Assembly (NCBI GenBank): GCA_027314645.1
Contig: DAHVAL010000005.1
Location: 36,419 to 100,418, forward strand
Length of the DNA: 64,000 bases
Direction of reading: 5' to 3'
Source: Nitrospirota bacterium
GTDB taxonomy: Bacteria; Nitrospirota; Leptospirillia; Leptospirillales; Leptospirillaceae
Part shown: positions 26,091 through 35,034 of the stretch, piece after piece
Layout: each line of letters starts with the position of its first letter
Numbering within the stretch: the stretch's first letter is position 1
Position numbers and translations under genes: made by a program
The notes under the pieces: generated by a model
Told to the model about the DNA's origin: nothing
Databases searched by the model: none
The model's input: only the letters and a program-made list of their open reading frames with translations

Positions 26091-26798
26091 TCAAGAAGTC
26101 GAAGCGGATGAATGAAGAAGCTGGCGTTCAAGGAATAAGGAAAGAGATTGAAAAAAGAGGAGACCGTCCGGCTTTCCAAAGAGGGCGCGGACTCTCCTTT
26201 CCGGGTGGGGCATCAGGCCTACGACGTTTCCCCGTTTATTGACGACGCCTGCGATCTCCCTTAAGGATCCGTTCGGGTTCCTGGCATAACGGACGAGGAC
26301 CTGAGCGTTCTCCTCCAGTTCATGAAGCTGGTCAGGATCAAGAAAATAGCGTCCTTCCTGATGAGCGATCGGAAGGGTCAGGGGAGTCCCTGGTTCGAAG
26401 AGACTCGTAAAAGGGGTATGGCAGTTTTCGATCACAAGGGACTCTTCTCTGCAAAGGAATGTCCGCCCGCTGTTTTGGAGAAGGGTGCCGGGAAGAAGTC
26501 CTGCTTCTGTCAGGATCTGAAATCCATTACAGATCCCAAGGATAGGAACTCCCGCAGCGGCCAAGTCACCAACCAACTCCATCACGGGAGATTTCGCGGC
26601 GATCGAACCGGTTCGCAGATAGTCTCCATAGGAAAATCCGCCAGGAAGAATCACTGCCTCAAGATCCGGCACCCGTCGGTCCCGATGGGAGAGGAAAACA
26701 GGGGTGAGATTCGGAATCGATTCGACGGCTTCCCAGGTATCGAGGTCGCAATTTGTTCCTGGAAATTGGACGATTCCAACGCGATGAAGTGGAGGCAT
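26091..26798 (-). CDS. purQ: Phosphoribosylformylglycinamidine synthase subunit PurQ
   Basis: Class I glutamine amidotransferase supplying ammonia to PurL. Seen: VGIVQFPGTNCDLDT, LPGGFSYGDYLRTG, the nucleophile in GICNGFQILTEAGLLPG, and the His/Glu of GLMPHPERR. It has 235 residues. It leads the leftward purQ-purL-purF unit, 18 bases before purL. The 430-base region upstream has no recognised purine riboswitch or PurR-type site. Confidence 0.95.
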   Translation of the reverse strand: MPPLHRVGIVQFPGTNCDLDTWEAVESIPNLTPVFLSHRDRRVPDLEAVILPGGFSYGDYLRTGSIAAKSPVMELVGDLAAAGVPILGICNGFQILTEAGLLPGTLLQNSGRTFLCREESLVIENCHTPFTSLFEPGTPLTLPIAHQEGRYFLDPDQLHELEENAQVLVRYARNPNGSLREIAGVVNKRGNVVGLMPHPERRVRALFGKPDGLLFFQSLSLFLERQLLHSSASTS

Positions 26799-27229
26799 CG
26801 AGAATCCTGATTGGGGATGATGTGGTCGCCTGCGAAGACAAAGACAGAAACAGGAAAAAGACCCACCAACTCCATTCCTTGAAAAAACGGACCTGCAACC
26901 GGATGGATTTTATGGGTTTTTGTATTCTTTAAACATAACAGATCATCCCCCGTAGATCAATCATCGGCTTAGCTCCCTCAAGGATATTCGTTTGGAATTT
27001 TCTTTGGAGGCACGAATCCATGCTTTTTACAGAAATCCAGGGTAAAAGAGTTTTTGTGGGAACGTGACTCGCGATAAGACCATTCAGCCTTCACCAAGTC
27101 AGAGCCTCTTTGGGTTATGGCGAATTCACGAATTGACGTAGACGTGGAGAGGGTGATAGATTCATGATTAATTGGTCAATCAGTCAATGATATCTCCTTA
27201 ACATATGGACTTGCGGACCTTCGAAGAGG
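26799..27229. other. Divergent intergenic region purQ / efflux operon
   Basis: About 430 bases with no convincing gene; short minus-strand frames just upstream of purQ do not resemble PurS. It should hold the purQ promoter (leftward) and the efflux operon promoter (rightward). A weak candidate for the latter is TTGACG at 27133-27138 with ATAGAT 17 bases on. No riboswitch was recognised. Confidence 0.4.
27165..27182. promoter_or_regulatory. Inverted repeat, possible operator of the RND operon
   Basis: TGATT-N8-AATCA forms a dyad just downstream of the weak -10 candidate, followed at once by a direct repeat of GTCAAT (27175 and 27183 region). It lies about 50 bases before the start of the first operon gene, where a repressor site would be expected. 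The cognate regulator is not known. Confidence 0.3.
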
Positions 27230-28072
27230 ATGAGAGGCTCTGATCTGGTGGAAACACTCAACAATCTTCCCGATGTTCACCATGGATCCCTTCGATTGTC
27301 GGGCATGTCATCCAAAAACAGATTGTTCCGGACTCCCGTTCTTTCTATAAATATCATATATCGGTTGATTGGCTTCGTGATCGCGTTCTCCCTTTTATAC
27401 CATGGCAAAGCCTTGGGGGCCTCCGCTCCTCCGGCCTCCTCCCCCCCTTCGACATCTTCAGCTTCTCCTCCGCCTTCTCCCTCATCTCCTTCGCCCCAGG
27501 AGGATACGAACGAGGCAGGGACAGACACCTTTGCTTCACAGACGGGGAAGTTCGGTCTCTCCCTCATGTTTCAATACAATGTGCTTCAGACACCGGCTCC
27601 CATCCTTCTTTTTCAAAATGCCGTAGGAGGATTGGGGGAGCTGTCGTACGGGATTTCAAATGGAATAAGGATTCTCGCCGGAGGAGGGTATATGTTCAAT
27701 TCCCCTCATGTTTCTCCCCCTTTGCAACGGGTCGTGAGTCCCCTTTCGAGTGGACCCTCCAACCAGTACGCTCAAGCCTATGCCGGAATCAAGCTCGAAT
27801 TCACCCGATGGTTCCCATCGATGATACGCTACCAGCCTTGGTTTCCCTACCTCCGGGCTGACTCCGGCGGTGTTTTTGCGAGCATTTCTGACGCAGGCCC
27901 TCAAACCGGCCATCCCAACGGCCTGATGGAAGATCTCGGATTCGGGATTGAAGGCCGCCCAAGGGCCATACCCATGGCATTTTTCGGGGAAATTCGATCT
28001 CAATGGCTTTTTATGGGGCCGCAGGTCATTACGGTCGTTCCTGTTTTTGCCGGGACGACCTTCTTCTTTTAG
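27230..28072 (+). CDS. Outer-membrane beta-barrel-like protein, efflux-associated (paralogue 1)
   Basis: A 280-residue exported protein I cannot assign to a named family. It has a hydrophobic signal segment (IIYRLIGFVIAFSLLYHG) after an N-terminal extension, then a low-complexity Ala/Pro/Ser linker of about 35 residues, then a beta-rich domain ending in VITVVPVFAGTTFFF with a terminal aromatic as in outer-membrane barrels. The C-terminal 80 residues are clearly homologous to the protein at 36441-37202 (shared GGV, GHP.G, PM..FGEI, VP..AG.T pattern). It is the first gene before tolC, ten bases apart. The start is uncertain; ATG 27305 is the alternative. Confidence 0.62.
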   Translation: MRGSDLVETLNNLPDVHHGSLRLSGMSSKNRLFRTPVLSINIIYRLIGFVIAFSLLYHGKALGASAPPASSPPSTSSASPPPSPSSPSPQEDTNEAGTDTFASQTGKFGLSLMFQYNVLQTPAPILLFQNAVGGLGELSYGISNGIRILAGGGYMFNSPHVSPPLQRVVSPLSSGPSNQYAQAYAGIKLEFTRWFPSMIRYQPWFPYLRADSGGVFASISDAGPQTGHPNGLMEDLGFGIEGRPRAIPMAFFGEIRSQWLFMGPQVITVVPVFAGTTFFF

Positions 28073-28081
28073 GGAAGCCCC

Positions 28082-29563
28082 ATGGAGGTAAGATTGTTGG
28101 AATCGAGATCTGATCCCTTCCGGCGCTATAAGGGTTCTCGCCAATCGACTCCATTCGCGGTGTTGTGGATTCTTCTCTTTTTCTTGATGCCCCCCCTCAT
28201 CGCGGAGTCCGCCGATAACAAAGAGTCGGACGGGTATTTTCCATTTTCTAAAAAGACTCCGGATTTCGTCATCCCGGTGCATATGACCTTGCTGGAAGCC
28301 ATGGAGATCACCATTCAGCACCACCCTCAATACCGGCAAATGGTCCATACGGCGGAAGCGAATAAAGAAATCATTGGAGAAGCCCTCTCTAATTATTTTC
28401 CCCATCTTTCCGCTGGAGCGGGATACAATTATGAAACGGGGAATTTTGTGATCACGCCCGGCATTCCCCCTTTCTTCATCACCCAATTGGCCGGCATTCC
28501 AAACTCCAATGAAACATACAATTTTTATCAAGCCTCCTTTAATCTGACTCAGACGATCTTTACGTTTGGACAGAGAATTACCCAGGTCCGCCAGGCAAAA
28601 TATGCTTACCGGGCCTCCAAGGATCAGGCTCGGTGGACTCTCCTGAATCTTCTCTCCACTGTGGAAACAGCCTATGATACGTTCGCAGAAGATCTTCTTC
28701 TGGTCGAGGCCGCTAAAAAAACTGTGGAGGACTACAAGGCTCAGCTTCAGGTCGCAGAGGCGGAGTTTCAGATCGGGATGGCGGCAAAGTTTGATGTCCT
28801 GAATGCCCGCGTGAACCTTTCCAATTCCCAGCTCAATCTCATCACGGCACGGAATAATGTCTCCACCGCCCGGGTGGCGTTAAATAATGCGATGGGGATT
28901 GAGAGCAATGTGGCCTATACCGTCGACACCATCCTCTCATTCCAAAAGTTTTCTGCGGATTACGACCAATTGATCCAAAAGGCCCTCAAGACCCGTCCGG
29001 ACCTTTCTTCGGCCATCAACAACAAAAAAGCGGATCTGCAAAATGAGCGCTATTATGAAAGCACCTATATGCCCTCTATCGGGATGATCGGGAGCTATAC
29101 CTATGCGAGCATTTTTTTTCCACTGACCTATAACTGGACCGTGGGGGCGACAATTTCAATTCCGATTTTTTCTGGATTCCTTACGGTCCATCAAGAGCGT
29201 CAGGCGCAAAAAACGACTCTTGCAGCGCGGGATGCCGAGGATAATGTGCGCGTCGGCATTGTCGCGTCAATCAAGCAGGATATCTATAATCTCAACACTG
29301 CACTGGAAAGAATTCGAACGACGAAGGATCTTCTCAGCCAGGCGAAGGAAAGCCTTCGTCTCGCGGCAGGTCAGTACCAAGTTGGGGTAGGGAGTGCCGT
29401 GGCCTTGACCCAGGCGGAGGCTGACCTTGCGGCAGCAAGGGCCCAGTGGGTCCAGGCCGTCTATGGGTACAAGATCGCAAGGGCGACGTTGATCAGGGAT
29501 GCCGGACTCGATCCCATGGTTGAAGTAAAACGGCGTCTCAATCGAGAGGAGCAGGGAAAGTGA
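28082..29563 (+). CDS. TolC family outer-membrane efflux protein (copy 1)
   Basis: Outer-membrane channel of a tripartite pump. After a signal segment (FAVLWILLFFLMPPLIAES) the two OEP repeats are visible: first LLEAMEITIQHHPQYRQM with QVRQAKYAYRASKDQ and DVLNARVNLSNSQLNL, second ALKTRPDLSSAINNKKADLQ with QYQVGVGSAVALTQAEADL. It has 493 residues, a normal length. Its stop overlaps the membrane fusion protein start (GTGA). The closest relative in the window is the TolC protein at 35035-36444. Confidence 0.9.
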   Translation: MEVRLLESRSDPFRRYKGSRQSTPFAVLWILLFFLMPPLIAESADNKESDGYFPFSKKTPDFVIPVHMTLLEAMEITIQHHPQYRQMVHTAEANKEIIGEALSNYFPHLSAGAGYNYETGNFVITPGIPPFFITQLAGIPNSNETYNFYQASFNLTQTIFTFGQRITQVRQAKYAYRASKDQARWTLLNLLSTVETAYDTFAEDLLLVEAAKKTVEDYKAQLQVAEAEFQIGMAAKFDVLNARVNLSNSQLNLITARNNVSTARVALNNAMGIESNVAYTVDTILSFQKFSADYDQLIQKALKTRPDLSSAINNKKADLQNERYYESTYMPSIGMIGSYTYASIFFPLTYNWTVGATISIPIFSGFLTVHQERQAQKTTLAARDAEDNVRVGIVASIKQDIYNLNTALERIRTTKDLLSQAKESLRLAAGQYQVGVGSAVALTQAEADLAAARAQWVQAVYGYKIARATLIRDAGLDPMVEVKRRLNREEQGK

Positions 29564-30669
29564 ACCGACGTGCATCTCGTCTGGCAGTCTTCTTGGGGAT
29601 ACTATTATTGATCGGCCTTATCGCTGTGAGGCTCGTTCATCATCACGTCAAGACCACCCCCCCGCGAGCAAAGAAGTTCTCCACGGAAGTCGTCGGAACG
29701 GTCCCTGCGCAGATAGGGGACATCTCCGAGATCATCACCCTCACTGCAGACATTCAGCCGATAAACCAAGCCGCCATCTATGCCCAGGTGAGCGGGTATT
29801 TGGACGAAATCACCGTCAGAAGGGGATATCACGTCAAAAAAGGTCAGCTTTTGGCGCGCATTAACGATACGACCCTTCGGGCCCAATACAACCAGGCCCG
29901 CGCAAATCGTGATTATATGTGCTTGAATGCAAAGAGATACAAGGCTCTCCTGGCAAAAAACCTTGTGTCAAAAGATTCCTTCGACCTCGCGTCTTCCCAA
30001 TGCCTGCAAGCCCAGGCCTCCGTCGATTATTCAAGAAAAATGCTCGCTTATGCCAATATCGTGGCCCCGTTTGACGGGTATATTTTTAATCGGATGGTCG
30101 ACCCTGGGGCGACCATCCCCGCGACTACCGCGGCTCTTTCGGCCAATTCAAATCCGCTTTTTACCGTCGTTGACACCCATATTGTCAAGATCGTGGTCAA
30201 CGTGCCAGAACGAGACATTCGCTATCTTCGCATCGGGCTTCCCGTGGAGGTCATGGTTGATGCTTTTCCAGGCCAAAGGTTTTCCGGAAAAATTACGCGC
30301 ATGAACCCCGCCCTCGATATCTCGACGCGGACGTTGGCGATCGAGATCGACATGCCGAACAATTCAGAAGTGTTGAAGCCTGGAATGTTCGCCAAAGCCA
30401 TCCTGAATTTGGCAACCCACTCCAATGTCGTTCTTATCCCCAAAGAGGCGATCATCTCCCGACAGAATAAGACGTGGGTCTACGTGGTGGACGCCAAGAA
30501 TACGGCCCATAAAAAATTTGTGAGCGTCGGGTTCCTCGGCAAGAAGCTTGCCGAAATTAAAATCGGAATCCAGAAGGGAGAAATTGTGGTGGCCGCAGGC
30601 CAGGAGCACCTCGAAGATGGAGACCCTGTCCAGTCCCGTCCTCTTTCACAAAATAACAATGGCTATTGA
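29560..30669 (+). CDS. RND efflux membrane fusion protein (periplasmic adaptor)
   Basis: HlyD/AcrA-type adaptor linking the inner-membrane pump to TolC. It has an N-terminal TM anchor (LAVFLGILLLIGLIAVRLV), then the lipoyl/barrel-sandwich halves (AAIYAQVSGYLDEITVRRGY with VKKGQLLARINDTTL, and NIVAPFDGYIFNRMVDPGA), the helical hairpin between them, and the beta-barrel and proximal domains (MFAKAILNL, VLIPKEAI). It has 369 residues from GTG 29560. Gene order with tolC and the RND gene makes the assignment firm. The substrate is unknown. Confidence 0.93.
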   Translation: MNRRASRLAVFLGILLLIGLIAVRLVHHHVKTTPPRAKKFSTEVVGTVPAQIGDISEIITLTADIQPINQAAIYAQVSGYLDEITVRRGYHVKKGQLLARINDTTLRAQYNQARANRDYMCLNAKRYKALLAKNLVSKDSFDLASSQCLQAQASVDYSRKMLAYANIVAPFDGYIFNRMVDPGATIPATTAALSANSNPLFTVVDTHIVKIVVNVPERDIRYLRIGLPVEVMVDAFPGQRFSGKITRMNPALDISTRTLAIEIDMPNNSEVLKPGMFAKAILNLATHSNVVLIPKEAIISRQNKTWVYVVDAKNTAHKKFVSVGFLGKKLAEIKIGIQKGEIVVAAGQEHLEDGDPVQSRPLSQNNNGY

Positions 30670-30700
30670 TCCCTTTTGGTGTGGGAAGGCATCCTGATTT

Positions 30701-33700
30701 ATGTGGCTGACGCGACTGGCCCTTAAAAATCCGATCGCAGTCTTCATGATGTCGATGCTTCTCGTCCTTTTGGGCTCCCAATCGGTCAATCGGATTCCCA
30801 TCGATCTTTTCCCAAACCTTGCGGTTCCGGTGTTGATCGTCGGAACCATCTATCCGGGCGCCTCCCCCATCGATGTTGAGCGGAGCGTCACCTACCCCCT
30901 GGAAAAAACCCTCGCCACCATTGATGATGTGAGTCACATTCAATCCCAATCCCGGATGGGGGTCTCCTCGATTCAAGTGTGGTTCAACTGGGGAAAAGAT
31001 CTGAACGGGGGGTTAGTTCAGGCCGTTCAAAAGATCTCCCAGATTCAGAATCAACTTCCTCCGGGAATCCAGCAGCCCTTCATCCTCAAATTTGATATCG
31101 CCAATATTCCGGTCGTTTCGCTCACCGTATCAAATCCGGCGATGAACCAGATCCAGCTCTATGATCTCGCCTACAACACGATCGAGCCCCAGCTCGAGCA
31201 GCTTCCCAATGTGTCTCAGGCCACGGTCAACGGAGGCAAGGTCCGACAAATTAACATCAACGTCAATCCTCGGGAGCTCTTGGCGCGCAATCTTTCAATG
31301 ATCCAGGTGGTCAATGCGGTCAATCAGGCCAATCTGATTTTGCCTTCCGGAGACATAAAGATCGGATCCAAAGATTACAATTTGTTCACAAACAACCAGA
31401 TATCGGAGAATTTGGTCGAAGTCCTTCGAAACGTTCCAGTCGCCACCCAAAATACTCCCGACGGAAGGACCGTTCCCGTTTTTGTCAAAGATTTCGCTCG
31501 CGTTGCGGATTCGGCTGAAACACAAACCAATCTCGTGAGGGTCAACGGCGAAAACGCGGTCTACTTGGCGGTCAATAAACAGCCAGGATCAAACACCGTC
31601 GCTGTTGTCGATGCCGTTAGAAAGTCCATTCCCAATTTAAGAGGGATTCCTCCCGGAGTTCACCTCGACACTTTTTTCGATCAATCCACCTATATCCGGC
31701 AATCCATCAAGGGCCTCTATCATGAATCCATTCAAGGGGCCGTTCTGGCGGTCATCGTCATTCTCCTTTTTCTTGGAAGCCTCAGAGCCACTTTCATTAT
31801 CGGTATCGCCATCCCGTTGTCTGCCCTTGTGGCCTTGATATTTCTTTTTTTCAACAATCAAACCCTGAATATTTTCACTTTTGGCGGATTAGCCTTGGGA
31901 ATCGGGCGCCTGGTCGATGATTCGATCGTGGAACTCGAAAATATTTTTCGGCATTTTTCCCTGGGAGAAGAATCGCGGCCTGTCGCGCTTCTTTCAGCAG
32001 CACGGGAAGTGGCCATGCCTATTTTTGCATCGACCATCACCACTGTGATCGTCTTTCTGCCGATTGTTTTTATGAAGGGAATTGCACGCTTATTGTTCAC
32101 TCCAATGGCATTGACGATTACCTTTGCACTCTTTGCCTCTTTTTTTGTCTCTCGAACGGTGACGCCTCTCCTGTGTTACAAGTTTCTAAAATCGTCGACT
32201 CCGGGGGAGCCTCATCAGGAAAATTTTCTCATCCGGCTCTTTCACAGGACCGAGATCCAATATCGCCGTTTTTTAACCTTTTCCCTGCATCACCGGAAAA
32301 AAGTCTATCTTGCTCTCGGATCGCTTTTTCTTTTCTCACTTCCCCTGATCAAGGGAATCGGGACGGAATTCTTTCCCGCACCGGATGAAAGTCAATTCAC
32401 CGTCAATATTCAGGAACCTCCCGGAACCCGAATCGAGATCACCACCCAAACCGCAAAAGTGATCGAAGACCTCATCCGAAGGACGCTTCCCAAGAATGAA
32501 ATTCGACTCATCGCGTCAAACATCGGCTTGAGGAGCACTGCGGGAAGGGGGACAAACGGGGCTGCCTCTGTGTTTACGAACAATACCGGCCCGGATACGG
32601 GGTTTGTCCAGGTGAATTTGGTCGATCCCGACAAGCGTTCAGAAACATCCGAACAAGCGATGGATCGGGTCCGAACCGTGATCGATGGAAAATTTCCAGG
32701 GATTGGCATTTATTTCATGCCCGGGGGACTGATCGAAAGAATTATCAATTTCGGCTATCAAGGCATCATCAATTTGGAGATTTACGGCTATGACCTGAAG
32801 GATGGGGAAAATTTGGCCTATCGGCTTGCACGGGGCATGAAGGGAATCCCCGGAGTGGGGGATGTTCAGGTTCTTCCCAACGACTTTCATTACCCGACTT
32901 ATAACGTCAAGATTGATCGGGTGAAGGCGCGCATGGTCGGTCTGTCTGTCTCTGACATCGCCTCAACCGTCCTGTGGAGCTTTGTGGGAAATGAGAATAA
33001 TCCATCGATCTACACCGATCCGAAGACCGGGAATGAGTACAACATCATTGTCCAGTTCGACCGCCCTTTCAGACATTCTTTTGAAGACCTTCAAAATGTA
33101 TTTCTGACCAATCCGAACGGCAACCCGATCCTTCTTCGGAATATCGCGACGATCGAAAAAGGGACCTCTCCCAATGAAGTCGATCGGAAATACATGACGC
33201 GATTGATCACAATCACGGCAAATCCGGTGGGGAGGCCTCTAGGAGACATCGCGAAAGATCTCGCAACCTTGATAAAAAAAACCCGGCTTCCCGAGGGATT
33301 TTCCGTGAAAGTGGCGGGGCAAATTGCGGAACAGAGGGGAACGTTTCTCTCCCTTTTCGTCGCTCTTTTGTCTTCGGTGTTTCTGGTTTATATGGTTCTC
33401 GCAATTCAATTCCGGTCGCTCCTGGACCCGTTTATCATTATGTTTACCGTTCCCTTGGGACTGACTGGAGTGATTTGGATGTTTTTTCTCACCGGCACAA
33501 ATTTCTCCTCGATTGCCTTCATGGGGGTGATCGTGACAGGAGGAATCGCCGTCAGTAATGGGGTTCTTCTTGTTGACTATACGAACAAACTTGTGCGGGA
33601 ATGGCGTCTTCCATTGGAGGAAGCGGTTGTTAAAGGAGGAATGACACGTCTGCGGCCGGTCCTGATGACGAGCATTGCCACAATAACGGGACTTTTACCA

Positions 33701-33919
33701 ATGGCGATCGGATTGGAGGTGGGGAGTTCAAACAGCATGCCGCTTGCGAGGGCCGTGATCGGGGGATTAACCTTTGCCACAGTCTTTACGCTGATTCTTA
33801 TCCCGCTCCTTTACTACACACTGCACGGCTGGCGAGACGCAAAGCCCAGAAAGGGGATGGCTTTTCCCACTCCACAGGAGTGGGAGGAGATTGCTCCCAC
33901 TCAGGTCACAAAATCCTAG
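30701..33919 (+). CDS. RND efflux transporter, AcrB/HAE1-like
   Basis: Proton-driven inner-membrane pump of 1072 residues with twelve predicted helices and two large periplasmic loops. Family features: N-terminal NPIAVFMMSMLLVLLGSQSV, the TM4 proton-relay pair in GIGRLVDDSIVELENI, and GGIAVSNGVLLVDYTNK with RLRPVLMTSIATITGLLPMA in the second half. The AcrB lysine of TM10 is replaced by Ser/Asn, as in many HAE1-like proteins. Heavy-metal (CzcA-type) signatures were not seen, so an organic substrate is more likely, by inference. It ends the operon, eight bases from the convergent LysR gene. Confidence 0.93.
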   Translation: MWLTRLALKNPIAVFMMSMLLVLLGSQSVNRIPIDLFPNLAVPVLIVGTIYPGASPIDVERSVTYPLEKTLATIDDVSHIQSQSRMGVSSIQVWFNWGKDLNGGLVQAVQKISQIQNQLPPGIQQPFILKFDIANIPVVSLTVSNPAMNQIQLYDLAYNTIEPQLEQLPNVSQATVNGGKVRQININVNPRELLARNLSMIQVVNAVNQANLILPSGDIKIGSKDYNLFTNNQISENLVEVLRNVPVATQNTPDGRTVPVFVKDFARVADSAETQTNLVRVNGENAVYLAVNKQPGSNTVAVVDAVRKSIPNLRGIPPGVHLDTFFDQSTYIRQSIKGLYHESIQGAVLAVIVILLFLGSLRATFIIGIAIPLSALVALIFLFFNNQTLNIFTFGGLALGIGRLVDDSIVELENIFRHFSLGEESRPVALLSAAREVAMPIFASTITTVIVFLPIVFMKGIARLLFTPMALTITFALFASFFVSRTVTPLLCYKFLKSSTPGEPHQENFLIRLFHRTEIQYRRFLTFSLHHRKKVYLALGSLFLFSLPLIKGIGTEFFPAPDESQFTVNIQEPPGTRIEITTQTAKVIEDLIRRTLPKNEIRLIASNIGLRSTAGRGTNGAASVFTNNTGPDTGFVQVNLVDPDKRSETSEQAMDRVRTVIDGKFPGIGIYFMPGGLIERIINFGYQGIINLEIYGYDLKDGENLAYRLARGMKGIPGVGDVQVLPNDFHYPTYNVKIDRVKARMVGLSVSDIASTVLWSFVGNENNPSIYTDPKTGNEYNIIVQFDRPFRHSFEDLQNVFLTNPNGNPILLRNIATIEKGTSPNEVDRKYMTRLITITANPVGRPLGDIAKDLATLIKKTRLPEGFSVKVAGQIAEQRGTFLSLFVALLSSVFLVYMVLAIQFRSLLDPFIIMFTVPLGLTGVIWMFFLTGTNFSSIAFMGVIVTGGIAVSNGVLLVDYTNKLVREWRLPLEEAVVKGGMTRLRPVLMTSIATITGLLPMAIGLEVGSSNSMPLARAVIGGLTFATVFTLILIPLLYYTLHGWRDAKPRKGMAFPTPQEWEEIAPTQVTKS

Positions 33920-33927
33920 AAAAAAAT

Positions 33928-34863
33928 TTACTTTCGGTCGTTAGCCCAGGTATCAGGCCAGCCTGAGCCAAGAATTTGGAGGGCAACGTAATTGATCGTA
34001 AGGGAATGCCGGTCCTCATCATCCCGGGTGTAGGCCACAAGCGAACAAGGGTAGGAGACTTCGGGGATAGAGAGACCAATTAATTCGCCACTTTCAATTT
34101 CATGCTTGAAAAGGCTGGCAGGAAAGATCCCGACTCCAAATCCGGAAAGCAACGCTTTTCGAATAAAGTCGGTATCGGATGTTTCGATGCCCGGTTTGAC
34201 ATTTAGTTTGAGGGACGTAAGCTTTTCGTCGAGTTCCTTCCGAAGAAAGCTGTTCTTGGGCGGAAGAAGAACGGGAAAGGACTCAAGAAGCCGTAAATCC
34301 CGGCGCCATTTATCCTTGGGAAGTCCAGGCGACCCAAGGACCAAGGTGTTTGTTTTTTCGACAACCATTTCAAGAGTTCCAGGTCCCGGAAGGGGAGTCG
34401 GATCCTTGTCCATTTTGTAGAACATAATGATATCGGCCTGCTTTTTTTCAAACTCCGTGATGAGCTTTCCTTCCGCTGCTTGAAAAACCTTGATGGGAAC
34501 CCTTTTCTGAAAAGTTCCATGCAAATAGTGCTGCAAATATTTTTCCCGTTCTGGACGCACTCCGAATCCTGTCCCGAGATGCATAGGATCTGTTTTGGTG
34601 AGTGGAGTAAAGGAATGGAGGAGTGTTTGTGAGCGGTCGACACGTGATATGATTTCAAGAGCCAAATCTCGAAACCGAAATCCCGCTTGACTTAAATAAA
34701 CACGCCGACCAAGCCGATTGAAAAGGCTGACTCCGAGTTCCTTTTCAAGAAGCTGGATCTGAGTGCTGACGGCTGGTTGTGTGACGGAAAGGATTCTGGA
34801 TGCCTTCGTAAAGTTCAAAGACTCGCTGACTACAAGAAAGGTGTGGATCTGGGAGAGGGTCAT
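33928..34863 (-). CDS. LysR family transcriptional regulator
   Basis: N-terminal winged helix-turn-helix (MTLSQIHTFLVVSESLNFTK, then TQPAVSTQIQLLEKELGVSL) followed by a periplasmic-binding-like effector domain. ATG 34863 is chosen because AAGGA lies seven bases upstream and LysR proteins normally start directly at this helix; ATG 34878 would add five residues. At 311 residues it is typical. It is convergent with the RND gene and divergent from the second tolC operon, the arrangement in which LysR proteins usually control the divergent genes. The ligand is unknown. Confidence 0.93.
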   Translation of the reverse strand: MTLSQIHTFLVVSESLNFTKASRILSVTQPAVSTQIQLLEKELGVSLFNRLGRRVYLSQAGFRFRDLALEIISRVDRSQTLLHSFTPLTKTDPMHLGTGFGVRPEREKYLQHYLHGTFQKRVPIKVFQAAEGKLITEFEKKQADIIMFYKMDKDPTPLPGPGTLEMVVEKTNTLVLGSPGLPKDKWRRDLRLLESFPVLLPPKNSFLRKELDEKLTSLKLNVKPGIETSDTDFIRKALLSGFGVGIFPASLFKHEIESGELIGLSIPEVSYPCSLVAYTRDDEDRHSLTINYVALQILGSGWPDTWANDRK

Positions 34864-34914
34864 GCCGCATCCTTCCATCGGCTTATAATTTCAATGATTC
34901 ATTGGGGTGACTCC

Positions 34915-34953
34915 AGAAGACAGTCCGGAGTTTCTTCTAGGGTCGAGTATAAT
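34915..34953 (+). promoter_or_regulatory. LysR-type dyad and promoter of the second tolC operon
   Basis: A perfect dyad AGAAGA-N12-TCTTCT occupies 34915-34938. A consensus TATAAT lies at 34948-34953, but the position 17 bases upstream of it (CCGGAG) does not resemble a -35. A dyad covering a missing -35 next to a perfect -10 is what an activator-dependent promoter looks like. The transcribed leader that follows is strongly AT-rich. Confidence 0.5.
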
Positions 34954-35034
34954 ATTCTTTGTCTATTAAATTCAATAATCTCTTTTTTTAATAATTTTAT
35001 ATTTATCGAAAAAAGACTCCGGGGAGAGAAAGAT

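Noticed and set aside
26651..26898. Short minus-strand frames just upstream of purQ, tested as purS
   Set aside because: They lack any PurS-like pattern and overlap the purQ start.
27656..28531. 291-codon minus-strand frame across the barrel gene and tolC copy 1
   Set aside because: Overlaps two well-supported plus-strand genes and has a composition typical of antisense shadows.
34777..35034. 86-codon N-terminal extension of tolC copy 2
   Set aside because: It overlaps the lysR 5' end and promoter region, and the signal peptide begins directly after TTG 35035.
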